From contig JAGAXM010000002.1 of the NCBI GenBank assembly GCA_017940895.1, positions 1-64,000 on the forward strand: a stretch of 64,000 bases of DNA, written 5' to 3'. This DNA comes from Clostridiales bacterium. GTDB taxonomy: Bacteria; Bacillota; Clostridia; Saccharofermentanales; Saccharofermentanaceae. Of this stretch, positions 1-7,010 are shown piece by piece. The notes under the pieces were generated by a model, which saw only the letters and a list, made by a program, of their open reading frames with translations, did no database searches and was not told the origin of the DNA. Numbering within the stretch: position 1 is the first letter of the stretch; every line of letters starts with the position of its first letter. The position numbers and the translations under genes were made by a program.

Positions 1-2
1 CG

Positions 3-596
3 TCGGGAATCACGGATTCATCTTTGGCATATCATCTTCAGAATGCGAAAGCACATGGTATTACGAAGGATGAGATCGCCGCGATCATAACCCACGCAAC
101 CATGTATGTAGGCTGGCCTAAGGGATGGGCAGTCTTCCGGCGTGCAAAAGAAGTCTGGAATGAGGATGTTCCCGAACTTACCGCGAAAGACAGATATCAG
201 AACTCGATAGCATTCCCGATAGGGGAGGCGAATCCGTATGGACAGTTCTTTGTCGGCCAGAGTTATCTTGCTCCTGTCTCAACTGAGCAGGTGCCGGTGT
301 TCAACGTAACTTTTGAACCGGGATGCAGGAATAACTGGCATATCCATCATGCAAAAAGCGGCGGCGGTCAGATGCTGATCTGTATCGGAGGAAGAGGCTA
401 TTATCAGGAATGGGGCAAGGATGCCGTTCAATTGACTCCCGGAAAGGTTATTAACATTCCTGCTGAAGTAAAGCATTGGCACGGAGCTGCACCTGATTCC
501 TGGTTCTCTCACCTTGCGATCGAAGTAGCAGGTGATGAGACGAGTAATGAATGGCTGGAAAAAGTATCAGATGAGGATTACGGCAAATTAACATAA
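3..596 (+). CDS. Carboxymuconolactone decarboxylase/cupin fusion, 5' end cut by window
   Basis: The reading frame is open through the left edge, so the N-terminus is missing; the TTG at 24 is not a convincing start. The first ~45 visible residues (KDEIAAIITHATMYVGWPKG) match the C-terminal helix of carboxymuconolactone decarboxylase/AhpD-like proteins. A cupin follows from about residue 75, with a metal-site pattern NNWHIHHAKSGGGQ and a second histidine segment VKHWHGAAPDSWFSH. Such two-domain proteins are common in Firmicutes redox clusters, and the flavodoxin 140 bp downstream fits that. The enzymatic substrate cannot be told from the sequence. Confidence 0.85.
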   Translation, partial: SGITDSSLAYHLQNAKAHGITKDEIAAIITHATMYVGWPKGWAVFRRAKEVWNEDVPELTAKDRYQNSIAFPIGEANPYGQFFVGQSYLAPVSTEQVPVFNVTFEPGCRNNWHIHHAKSGGGQMLICIGGRGYYQEWGKDAVQLTPGKVINIPAEVKHWHGAAPDSWFSHLAIEVAGDETSNEWLEKVSDEDYGKLT

Positions 597-631
597 CACT
601 CGTAAGATATATAAATCTTCAAGATCAGGGT

Positions 632-724
632 ATGGTGCTGGGATATGGCTGTGGAACACCTTCCATGACAAAACATTCCCGTTACCCTGAAGAAGCATAT
701 CAAATAGGCAAAAGCATCAAATAA
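632..724 (+). pseudogene. 30-codon remnant, possibly of an aldo/keto reductase
   Basis: An ATG-started frame of 30 codons lies between the cupin gene and the flavodoxin and ends 14 bp before the flavodoxin ATG. Its start, MVLGYGCGTPSMTKH, resembles the opening strand of aldo/keto reductases (LGYGTGT), but nothing of the rest of such an enzyme follows. I read it as a deletion remnant; it could also be chance, and the family guess is weak. Confidence 0.25.
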
Positions 725-738
725 CAAGGAGGCAGATC

Positions 739-1215
739 ATGGCAAAAGTATTAGTAGCATATTTCAGTGCAAGCGGAGTAACAGGTAAGGTAGCAGCAAA
801 TCTAGCAAAAGCGATCGGGGCAGATCTATATGAGATCGCACCTGAGATTCCATACACAAATGCAGACCTTAACTGGATGGATAAGAAATCAAGAAGCTCA
901 GTTGAGATGAATGACAGATCGTCCAGACCTGCTATTGGGACTAAAGTAGATGACATGTCAGCATACGATACAGTATTCGTCGGATTTCCTATCTGGTGGT
1001 ACAGAGAGCCGTCGATCATTGACACATTTGCAGAGTCCTATGACTTCAGTGGAAAGACGATCGTTCCTTTCGCGACCTCCGGGGGATCCGGCCTCGGTGA
1101 TACAACTAAGAACCTGAAGGCTATCTGTCCTGGCGCTAACATTGTTGAGGGAAAGAGATTTGCCGCAAGTGTGTCCGAATCCGATCTAAAGAAATGGGCC
1201 GAGAATCTTATCTGA
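739..1215 (+). CDS. Flavodoxin family protein
   Basis: A 158-residue single-domain flavodoxin of the Flavodoxin_4 type. The FMN phosphate-binding loop is at residues 9-16 (YFSASGVTGK). The flavin-sandwiching segments are FVGFPIWWYREPS (about 80-92) and FATSGGSGLGDTTKN (about 112-126). It carries electrons between reductases and acceptor enzymes in the cytoplasm. The start is set by AAGGAGG about 8 bp upstream. It probably belongs to the same redox cluster as the upstream cupin protein. The length is normal for the family and the protein looks intact. Confidence 0.92.
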   Translation: MAKVLVAYFSASGVTGKVAANLAKAIGADLYEIAPEIPYTNADLNWMDKKSRSSVEMNDRSSRPAIGTKVDDMSAYDTVFVGFPIWWYREPSIIDTFAESYDFSGKTIVPFATSGGSGLGDTTKNLKAICPGANIVEGKRFAASVSESDLKKWAENLI

Positions 1216-1289
1216 CAGGATCGACCCGATCAAGTTGAACGATGCACCAGTTTTGGAATATCATTCAGGTAGTAGTATTTTAAGGCTTT

Positions 1290-1667
1290 TCAGCACCTCA
1301 CCCATTTTCCCTTGGAAGGCAAGACAACCGTCTCCCCACAGATGAGATTTACACCGTAATCCTGCATTAACTGCAGAGAATTGAGTACATCAGTAGCATT
1401 ACGTCCGAAACGGGACAACTTAAAGACAAGGACATATTTGACATCATCCTTGCCTGATTCGATGTCAGCAAGCAGGCGTGTAAACTCCGGGCGGCCTTTG
1501 ATGTTCTTTCCTGAATGACCTTCATCGGAATACTCGCCGGCTATTACCATATCCTGATAGTCGGCATACTTGCGAAGCTTATCCCTCTGAGCATCAAGAC
1601 TGTAACCGTCGACCTGCATCATTGTGGATACACGGGTGTATATGTAGCATTTATTCGACTTTGTCAT
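1290..1667 (-). pseudogene. Truncated serine recombinase fused to the displaced rlmD 3' end
   Basis: The first ~110 residues are the catalytic domain of a large serine recombinase: YTRVST with the nucleophilic serine near residue 14, then GRPEFTRLLADIE and the FKLSRFGRN helix. Large serine recombinases run to about 500 residues; here the frame breaks off after GVNLIC. It then reads ETVVLPSKG, which is the rlmD C-terminal motif of the 27-bp attachment repeat, and stops six codons later. The recombinase and DNA-binding domains are therefore gone and the protein should be inactive. It overlaps the upstream KilA-N gene by 17 bp. Confidence 0.85.
1309..1335. repeat. Element boundary direct repeat, left copy
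   Basis: This 27-bp sequence (begins CCCTTGGAAGGC, ends CCGTCTCC) recurs at 5541-5567 with a single G/A difference at 1318/5550. On the minus strand it encodes ETVVL(P/L)SKG, the conserved end of RlmD. Here it is followed by six more codons and a stop, probably the original rlmD 3' end. Confidence 0.8.
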
Positions 1668-2517
1668 TATCGTTTCCCTCAGGAAGATTAGGCAGACTAT
1701 CGAGGCTTACCAAAGATAGAGTCTGCATTTGCTGAACTACCAGATCTCTTAATAACACTAATCGTTCTGGCATTGTTTTTCCCTGCCTGATTAACAAAGC
1801 GTTATAGCTTTCCATATTAGCAAGTATCAGCAACTGAGTAATGCTTGCTTCGTCGCGGATATTTCCCTTTGCTCCAGGATTTGCATCACGCCACTGTTTG
1901 GCGGTCTTACCAAACAGAGCAACATTTAACATATCTGCTTCACTGGCATACTTATATGCGATCTGTTCCTGCGTAAGATCAGATGGAATCAAGTTCTCTT
2001 GGATAGCATTCGTATGAATCTTGTAATTAAGCTTGGCAATAGCTCTGTTCAGGTTCCAGTTTAAGGAAAGACGGCTGTTCTCGTCGTGTTTAAGCCTCTG
2101 ATAATCCATCATGATATACAACTTAAACTCTGCAGATATCCATGATGCAAATTCGAGTGCTATGTCAGAATGGGCATATGTTCCACCATATCTTCCGGCT
2201 TTAGTTGAAATACCAATCGCATTGACAGCATTGATCCACTTTGAAGGGGACATGGTAAAAGCATGAAGTCCTGCTTCGTTTCTAAACCCGTCGAATTCGA
2301 CGGGTTTAAAATCCGGATTATGCAAGCTTTCCCACAATCCAAGAAACTCCAAAGTTTCCCGTCCACGCATCCAATTCTTGATTACATCATTAGGATCATT
2401 ACTTTTATACTTTGCGATGTCAGTCAATGATATGTATTCGTTCTCAAAATCAGTAGTGTAAATACCAATGTCGATGCCTTTTGCATGTATAGTATCTTTA
2501 ATTGGTTTCCTTGCCAT
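1651..2517 (-). CDS. KilA-N domain protein
   Basis: A 288-residue protein whose N-terminal ~110 residues fit the KilA-N DNA-binding domain of phage antirepressors: NEYISLTDIAKYKSNDP near 27-43, then RGRETLEFLGLWESLHNP, and the AGRYGGTYAHSDIALEFASW core near 107-126. The C-terminal half is helical and unrecognised. ATG at 2517 is supported by GGAAGGAGATATTACC just upstream. It overlaps the HTH gene before it and the recombinase gene after it, so the three were one operon. It is probably a regulator or phage-derived antirepressor of the decayed element. Confidence 0.85.
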   Translation of the reverse strand: MARKPIKDTIHAKGIDIGIYTTDFENEYISLTDIAKYKSNDPNDVIKNWMRGRETLEFLGLWESLHNPDFKPVEFDGFRNEAGLHAFTMSPSKWINAVNAIGISTKAGRYGGTYAHSDIALEFASWISAEFKLYIMMDYQRLKHDENSRLSLNWNLNRAIAKLNYKIHTNAIQENLIPSDLTQEQIAYKYASEADMLNVALFGKTAKQWRDANPGAKGNIRDEASITQLLILANMESYNALLIRQGKTMPERLVLLRDLVVQQMQTLSLVSLDSLPNLPEGNDNDKVE

Positions 2518-2716
2518 CGGTAATATCTCCTTCCTTATCCAAATTATTCATTCTTATGTAGTATTCCAAGAGACGTAATACATATTCAGGTGCATGACGG
2601 TTATCCAGTTCCCAATCGGTAACTGTCCTATAGGGAATCATGAAATAGTCACAGAATTCTTTTCTGTTCATACCTGTCATTTCTCGTAGTTCTTTGATTT
2701 TTGTCTTGCAGTCCAT
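2498..2716 (-). CDS. Small XRE-like helix-turn-helix protein
   Basis: 72 residues if started at the ATG at 2716, where GTGAGG serves as ribosome site 9 bp upstream. Using that GTG itself as start (2731) would add five residues and leave no ribosome site. The helix-turn-helix reads IKELREMTGMNRKEFCDYF, followed by PYRTVTDWE, as in XRE/Cro-type proteins of mobile elements. It overlaps the KilA-N gene by 20 bp. It is likely a DNA-binding regulator of the element; its target is unknown. Confidence 0.75.
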   Translation of the reverse strand: MDCKTKIKELREMTGMNRKEFCDYFMIPYRTVTDWELDNRHAPEYVLRLLEYYIRMNNLDKEGDITDGKETN

Positions 2717-2773
2717 CGTCGGTAGCCTCACTGATAATTATGCGTTGCGTGCATCATATCAGATGTACGGCGT

Positions 2774-3043
2774 TTACGCAATGCGTCTTTTGCAAGGGTT
2801 GTTTTGTAACTCATCGACAGGTCCTGATGCCTCAGCGATTCTTCTATGATATGTAAGAAGCCGCTTAACACGGGAAAGAGGCTTTTCTTCAGGGAGAATA
2901 TCAACCTTTCCTTCATCAACACTCTTCTGAAGCCTCTGCCTGGTCAAAACATGAGGTCCGTATTTCATCATCAGTTCGGATACAATTCCCGTCCATCGAT
3001 CAAAGGACGTATCATACTTTGTATTGTTATAGTATTTCTTCAA
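2774..3043 (-). CDS. Hypothetical small protein of the rlmD element
   Basis: An 89-residue frame that begins TTG AAG AAA with GAGGG six bases upstream, a good ribosome site. The first ~65 residues (KKYYNNTKYDTSFDRW, then a helical EEKPLSRVKRLLTYHRR) look like a real basic protein. The last 20 residues (PVDELQNNPCKRRIA) look like read-through of another frame. An overlapping frame at 2728-2922 ends in a plausible basic tail, so a frameshift near 2850 is possible. I do not recognise the family. Confidence 0.5.
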   Translation of the reverse strand: MKKYYNNTKYDTSFDRWTGIVSELMMKYGPHVLTRQRLQKSVDEGKVDILPEEKPLSRVKRLLTYHRRIAEASGPVDELQNNPCKRRIA

Positions 3044-3143
3044 TTTAATCCCTCACTGTAAGAACATACGTTTGTTACATTGTACAACGCATCTTCCTTG
3101 TCAGCAAAAACAATTGTTTGATTGTTATGTGTCCCATGAAGTC

Positions 3144-3202
3144 GCAAGCATCGCCTGTGAACGTTCAAAGGCAGATAACTTGTTAGGGGAACCCTAAGAC
3201 CC
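3144..3202 (+). repeat. Left 59-bp terminal inverted repeat of the cassette
   Basis: Reads GCAAGCATCGCCTGTGAACG at the outer end and CCCTAAGACCC at the inner end. It matches the reverse complement of 5172-5230 with three mismatches. It sits in the otherwise empty 3044-3328 interval. Confidence 0.85.
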
Positions 3203-3328
3203 ATCGATTAGAATAGTGTCACAGTTTTATCATTATTTGTTTACCTATTATTCCTATTCTCATCTAATATGTTTTCGTAACACACGTTATAATTGCTTTG
3301 TGGGGTTGCATTTCGTTGGAGGTAGTTA

Positions 3329-4432
3329 ATGGGTCTTAGATTTAGAAAAAGTATTACGATCTGCAAAGGCGTAAAGCTCAACATCGGGAAAAAGGGGGCT
3401 AGTGTAAGCTTAGGAAAGAGAGGATTACACTATACTATTCATTCTAGCGGACGACGAACTGTAACGGCTGGCATACCAGGTACAGGATTGTTTTATACAA
3501 AATCCATTAATCCAAAGGTCAGTAAAGCGACAAATAACAAGAGAGTATCTACAACAAATAAAGAACAGGAAGCTTTGTTGAAGCAGCAAGAACGAGAAGC
3601 TCAATTAGCAGAAAACAAAAGGATTATTCAAGAATACGAAGAATACTTGAAATTAGTTAGAAGTCTCCACCAAGAATGTAATGAACCATATAAGTGGAGA
3701 AAGGTAGTCGAAAACAAATCGCCCTTAGATGCGAAAGGTATTGGAGAAAACGAGAGAATCGCCGATCAGAACTATCGCGCATTTCAGGAGACTTTTGCCT
3801 ATAAGTACATGCTATTCTTAAACAAGAGTAAGATAGCATCTCTTGAAGCAGATATTGAAAGGGCAAAGGTTGCGGATCAGGCAAACTATGAGAGTTGGAA
3901 GAGCATTCACGATTTCGCTTTCAGTATAGTAAATGGAAATACAGAATCGTATTGTGAAGCAATCAAGTCTAGTAAAGTGTTTTATGATTTAGCTGACTTT
4001 GGATCTGAATTCGAGTTCGGAACGGATTCGTCGGATACTATGCATGTTGACTTTACAATTAATTCTGTAGACATAATACCAAAAGAGAGAATTACACTAA
4101 CACCTGCAGGTAATCTAAGCATAAAGGAATATACTAAGTCTGAATTCTATGATTTATATCAGGATTATGTTTGTAGTTGTAGTATACGGTTGGCTCGAGA
4201 AATATTCGCACTTTTACCAGTTAAGCGTGTAGTAATTAATGTAACAGAGGATTCTTCTTTTGATATATGTGAAAAGAAGCACGTAATACTTGCTGTCATT
4301 TTTGTTAGAGAAATATTTAATGAAACTAATTTCAAAACGATTGATCCATCTGATTTTATAGAACAGTTTAAATCGCATATGGATTTTAAGAAAACCAAGG
4401 GCTTTTCTACCGTGGAAAGGATTGATGATTAA
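3329..4432 (+). CDS. DUF4236 domain protein
   Basis: 367 residues. The first ~55 are a clear DUF4236 domain: MGLRFRKSITICKGVKLNIG, GASVSLGKRGLHYTIH, then GIPGTGLFY. A charged, probably coiled-coil region rich in Q/E/K follows (about 70-190), then a C-terminal domain of about 170 residues that I do not recognise. The start has GGAGGTAG 7 bp upstream. Its stop overlaps the next start by one base (TAATG), so the two genes are translationally coupled. Codon use is markedly more AT-rich than in neighbouring chromosomal genes, which fits transfer. The function of DUF4236 is unknown. Confidence 0.85.
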   Translation: MGLRFRKSITICKGVKLNIGKKGASVSLGKRGLHYTIHSSGRRTVTAGIPGTGLFYTKSINPKVSKATNNKRVSTTNKEQEALLKQQEREAQLAENKRIIQEYEEYLKLVRSLHQECNEPYKWRKVVENKSPLDAKGIGENERIADQNYRAFQETFAYKYMLFLNKSKIASLEADIERAKVADQANYESWKSIHDFAFSIVNGNTESYCEAIKSSKVFYDLADFGSEFEFGTDSSDTMHVDFTINSVDIIPKERITLTPAGNLSIKEYTKSEFYDLYQDYVCSCSIRLAREIFALLPVKRVVINVTEDSSFDICEKKHVILAVIFVREIFNETNFKTIDPSDFIEQFKSHMDFKKTKGFSTVERIDD

Positions 4433-5145
4433 TGATTAGGTGTAGGGATTGTGGGCATGAAGTAAAAGATGGATTATCTTTCTGTCCTAATTGTGGAGCT
4501 GATGTTAACTATAGAATAGTTGTTAATAGCAGAAAAAAGAAACCATTACCCGCATGGGCTATAGTATTAATAGTTTGCACCATTGGTTTTTGGGTGTGGG
4601 TTATAGGTAATGCACGCGTTGTCGATTCCTCTGAGAGTAGTCAAACTACAGAAGAATCCACAACAGTAACAACTGTATCCTCAACAACCACATTAGAACA
4701 GTATGCGACCCCAATTCCTCGCAGTGCTTCAATTAATGAAATTGGTTTTGATGAATTTATCGAAAGATATAATGAATATGCTGATTCCGATTATCAGATT
4801 TCTTCAGATATGATTTCACAGGGCGCATATTCATCACAACACTGGGTATATTTCAATGATTGTAGCATAGAATTTTCAGAAAACAGAGATATTGGCATAA
4901 TAATAGATTTTAGGGGCGAATCTGCAGATGATACAACCATGACTTTGCTATTTCGTTATTGTTGTAAAGCTTTCGTCAATGAACTATCTGATGATGAAAT
5001 AGATTCTATTCTTGATGAATTACGGACCGGGAATTATATGTATTATGACTTCTATCAATTTAACGGGCTTCAAGCAACATATAGTAATCCCACTTTGTTA
5101 AGTAATGGAGAATATAGATTTAGCATAACATTAAAACCTGTATAA
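4432..5145 (+). CDS. Zinc-ribbon, single-pass membrane protein
   Basis: 237 residues. The N-terminal zinc ribbon has two CxxC knuckles (CRDCGHEV and CPNCGADV, residues 4-27). A basic stretch RKKKPLP and one transmembrane helix at about 43-62 follow, then a Ser/Thr-rich linker and a ~150-residue extracytoplasmic domain without recognisable motifs. It is coupled to the DUF4236 gene and is the only other gene in the inverted-repeat cassette, so the two proteins probably work together at the membrane. No catalytic motif is visible. Confidence 0.8.
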   Translation: MIRCRDCGHEVKDGLSFCPNCGADVNYRIVVNSRKKKPLPAWAIVLIVCTIGFWVWVIGNARVVDSSESSQTTEESTTVTTVSSTTTLEQYATPIPRSASINEIGFDEFIERYNEYADSDYQISSDMISQGAYSSQHWVYFNDCSIEFSENRDIGIIIDFRGESADDTTMTLLFRYCCKAFVNELSDDEIDSILDELRTGNYMYYDFYQFNGLQATYSNPTLLSNGEYRFSITLKPV

Positions 5146-5171
5146 CTCCCCCATAAGTCGAATTTGTATAA

Positions 5172-5230
5172 GGGTCTTAGGGCTCCCCTAACTAATTATC
5201 TGCCTTTGAACGTTCACAGGCGATGCTTGC
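5172..5230 (-). repeat. Right 59-bp terminal inverted repeat of the cassette
   Basis: Reverse complement partner of 3144-3202. It begins 27 bp after the zinc-ribbon stop and ends 27 bp before the rlmD stop codon. Confidence 0.85.
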
Positions 5231-5257
5231 TAGTCCGTTACACAAGGTAAAGAGTCA

Positions 5258-6892
5258 TCAGATCATATGGAAGTGTCGGAATGCTTCTTTGATCGAAGCT
5301 TCTTTCTCAACTGTAGTCTCGGGCTGAACCGAGTTCTCAGACTTGGGAAGGTTGTAGTTTTTTCGTTCGATAATCCCGCACTTGCGTTTGGTCTGAGCGA
5401 TATTGAGATTGGTTACATGGAAACCGTAATTCTTCTGAACCCAAGCCGCTATCTCTTCATAAGTCGCTCCGTCCTTAAATCCGGATGTGTCCATCTTCTC
5501 GAGATCGAACTCCACCTGTATATGTTTACTCGATATGTCGCCCTTGGAAAGCAAGACAACCGTCTCCACGTGATGCGTCCACGGGAACATGTCGACCGGT
5601 CTTACCGAGTCGAGATGATATACGCCTGTTCCGACGAGGTGGGCGAGGTCGCGCGACATTGTCGCGGGGTCGCATGAGATATATACGATCTTCGAAGGCT
5701 GGACTGTAAGAAGCTTCTTTACGAGGAGCATGTCCAAGCCTTTTCGAGGGGGATCCACGATGACCGTCATGGGTGACGGCAGCTGCAGCATATTGAAGTC
5801 GATCGACTCTGCGGGTTTAACGTTGAAGGTCGCATTCGAGATGCCGTTAAGGAGGGCATTCTCCTTGGCCGCGCGGATCGCTTCGGGTACCGTGTCGAGA
5901 CCGACAAGCTTCTGTCCCGCCTGCAGCAGCGACAGACCGATGGAGCCCGTTCCGCAGTAAAGGTCGAGCAAAGACGCATCGTCGCGCGTGAATTTGGCAG
6001 CGCTCTTGTAGAGCAATTCTGCCTGCGGGATGTTGACCTGGAAGAAAGCTCCCGCGTGTATTCTGAACTTGTGTCCGAGGAGGATCTCCTCATAGTAATC
6101 GTTGCCGTAAAGCAGCACGCGCTTGCCGCCTCTTGTACGTCTGTCGGTCGGCGTGGCGCTGATGCGCAGCGTGATGCCCGCGAGCTTATAGCCGTTGTCC
6201 TTGCATGCCTGCTGGATGTGGTGCACGAGTGAAGTGGTTTCGATGTAATTATTCGCATAGCCGATTATGACTTCGTGTGCGGAGGTGTTGCCCGACACGA
6301 GCTCGAGAAGCACATCCTTTGTCCTTTCGGAGGCGCGCATAACAACCTCTTCGAAAAGATTGGTCGGCGCATTGTAGAACACCTGCTCGAAAGATGCCCT
6401 CAGCTTTGTAAAGATATCGTACTCGAGGATCGGGTTGCCCGGATCCTCTGCCATCTTCGTGAAGGAGTTGATAAGGCACAGTTTGCCGCCGACGAGACGG
6501 TACTGCATGTGATTACGGTAATTCAAAGGGTTGACGCACGGCAGGATCTGCTTTATCGCGTTGTTGACCATGTCAGCGGGAAGCTTGCCCAGGCGGATCA
6601 GACAGTTACGGACTTTGTCCTCTTTATATTCGAGTGCGGACTTGTACGACAGATGAGCAAGATCTGCGCCGGGAACGAAATTCCCGTAGCTTAAGATTCT
6701 GTCAGGGGATACGTTAAGAAGGTTGTAGCAGATGCCCTCGGCGAACTTCGAGCTCTCGGAAGTAACTTCCACCTCGCATGTCTCGCCCGGAAGCACTGCC
6801 GGTACAAATATCTTCTTGCCGGAAGGCAGATCGCCTACGCCCTGTCCCTCGTTGCCGAGAGCCGTTATAGTTACTGTCTCTATATAACCCAT
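5258..6892 (-). CDS. rlmD: 23S rRNA (uracil-C5)-methyltransferase with element-derived C-terminus
   Basis: A TRAM domain (residues ~1-55) is followed by a class I methyltransferase: SAM loop LLDLYCGTGSIGLSLLQ, acidic motif VVDPPRKGLD, and catalytic Cys407 in YISCDPATMSRDL. It methylates a uridine of 23S rRNA using S-adenosylmethionine. Normal family members end shortly after the HVETVVLLS motif (here V442-S449). This protein runs on for about 93 residues (452-544: a basic GATYEEIAAWVQKNYGFHV and KRKCGIIERKNYN region), which the mobile element appears to have supplied. The start at 6892 has no strong ribosome site. RlmD and the rumA/RlmCD relatives cannot be separated here. Confidence 0.9.
   Translation of the reverse strand: MGYIETVTITALGNEGQGVGDLPSGKKIFVPAVLPGETCEVEVTSESSKFAEGICYNLLNVSPDRILSYGNFVPGADLAHLSYKSALEYKEDKVRNCLIRLGKLPADMVNNAIKQILPCVNPLNYRNHMQYRLVGGKLCLINSFTKMAEDPGNPILEYDIFTKLRASFEQVFYNAPTNLFEEVVMRASERTKDVLLELVSGNTSAHEVIIGYANNYIETTSLVHHIQQACKDNGYKLAGITLRISATPTDRRTRGGKRVLLYGNDYYEEILLGHKFRIHAGAFFQVNIPQAELLYKSAAKFTRDDASLLDLYCGTGSIGLSLLQAGQKLVGLDTVPEAIRAAKENALLNGISNATFNVKPAESIDFNMLQLPSPMTVIVDPPRKGLDMLLVKKLLTVQPSKIVYISCDPATMSRDLAHLVGTGVYHLDSVRPVDMFPWTHHVETVVLLSKGDISSKHIQVEFDLEKMDTSGFKDGATYEEIAAWVQKNYGFHVTNLNIAQTKRKCGIIERKNYNLPKSENSVQPETTVEKEASIKEAFRHFHMI
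5541..5567. repeat. Element boundary direct repeat, right copy inside rlmD
   Basis: 27 bp, identical to 1309-1335 except for one base. On the minus strand it encodes rlmD residues ETVVLLSKG. It marks the junction between the chromosomal rlmD body and the element-borne C-terminal extension. Confidence 0.8.
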
Positions 6893-6946
6893 AGATGAAA
6901 TTGTAACATGCGGGGAGGCATCTTTGCACGTGAGGATTAAAGCACA

Positions 6947-6975
6947 GTAAAAGGCTGCCCCCGAAGGGACAGCCT
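6947..6975 (-). terminator. Rho-independent terminator of the InlB-repeat gene
   Basis: Read on the minus strand: AGGCTG and three C's, TTCG loop, G's and CAGCCT with one mismatch, followed by TTTT. It lies 36 bp beyond the stop of the 958-residue protein and before rlmD. Confidence 0.8.
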
Positions 6976-7010
6976 CTTGTGATTAAACTGACTACTGTGT
7001 ATCAGGAAGA

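Larger units (their letters stand above)
3144..5230. mobile_element. 2.1-kb inverted-repeat cassette with DUF4236 and zinc-ribbon genes
   Basis: Two 59-bp inverted repeats (3144-3202 and 5172-5230; 56 of 59 positions match) enclose two co-directional, AT-rich genes and nothing else. No transposase is encoded. The outer ends start GCAAGCATCGCCTGTGAACG. I see no convincing target-site duplication. The arrangement suggests a non-autonomous unit moved in trans, or a cassette protected by long inverted repeats; both are inference. Confidence 0.6.
1309..5567. mobile_element. Decayed serine-recombinase element inserted in rlmD/rumA
   Basis: A 4.2-kb segment lies between two direct copies of a rlmD-derived sequence (1309-1335 and 5541-5567, one mismatch). 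It contains a truncated serine recombinase, a KilA-N protein, a small HTH protein, a hypothetical gene and an inverted-repeat cassette. The 3' end of rlmD is a known insertion target of Firmicutes conjugative and mobilizable elements. The element carries the replacement C-terminus of rlmD. No mobilization or conjugation genes remain, so this is a remnant. Most of the recombinase has been lost together with whatever lay beyond it. Confidence 0.75.

Noticed and set aside
2728..2922. 64-codon frame overlapping the hypothetical gene at 2774
   Set aside because: No ribosome site; at most the displaced tail of the neighbouring gene after a frameshift, noted in that entry.
5172..5230. Target-site duplication next to the 59-bp repeats
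   Set aside because: Flanks GAAGTC and TAGTCC share only a few bases at unequal distance, so no reliable duplication can be claimed.
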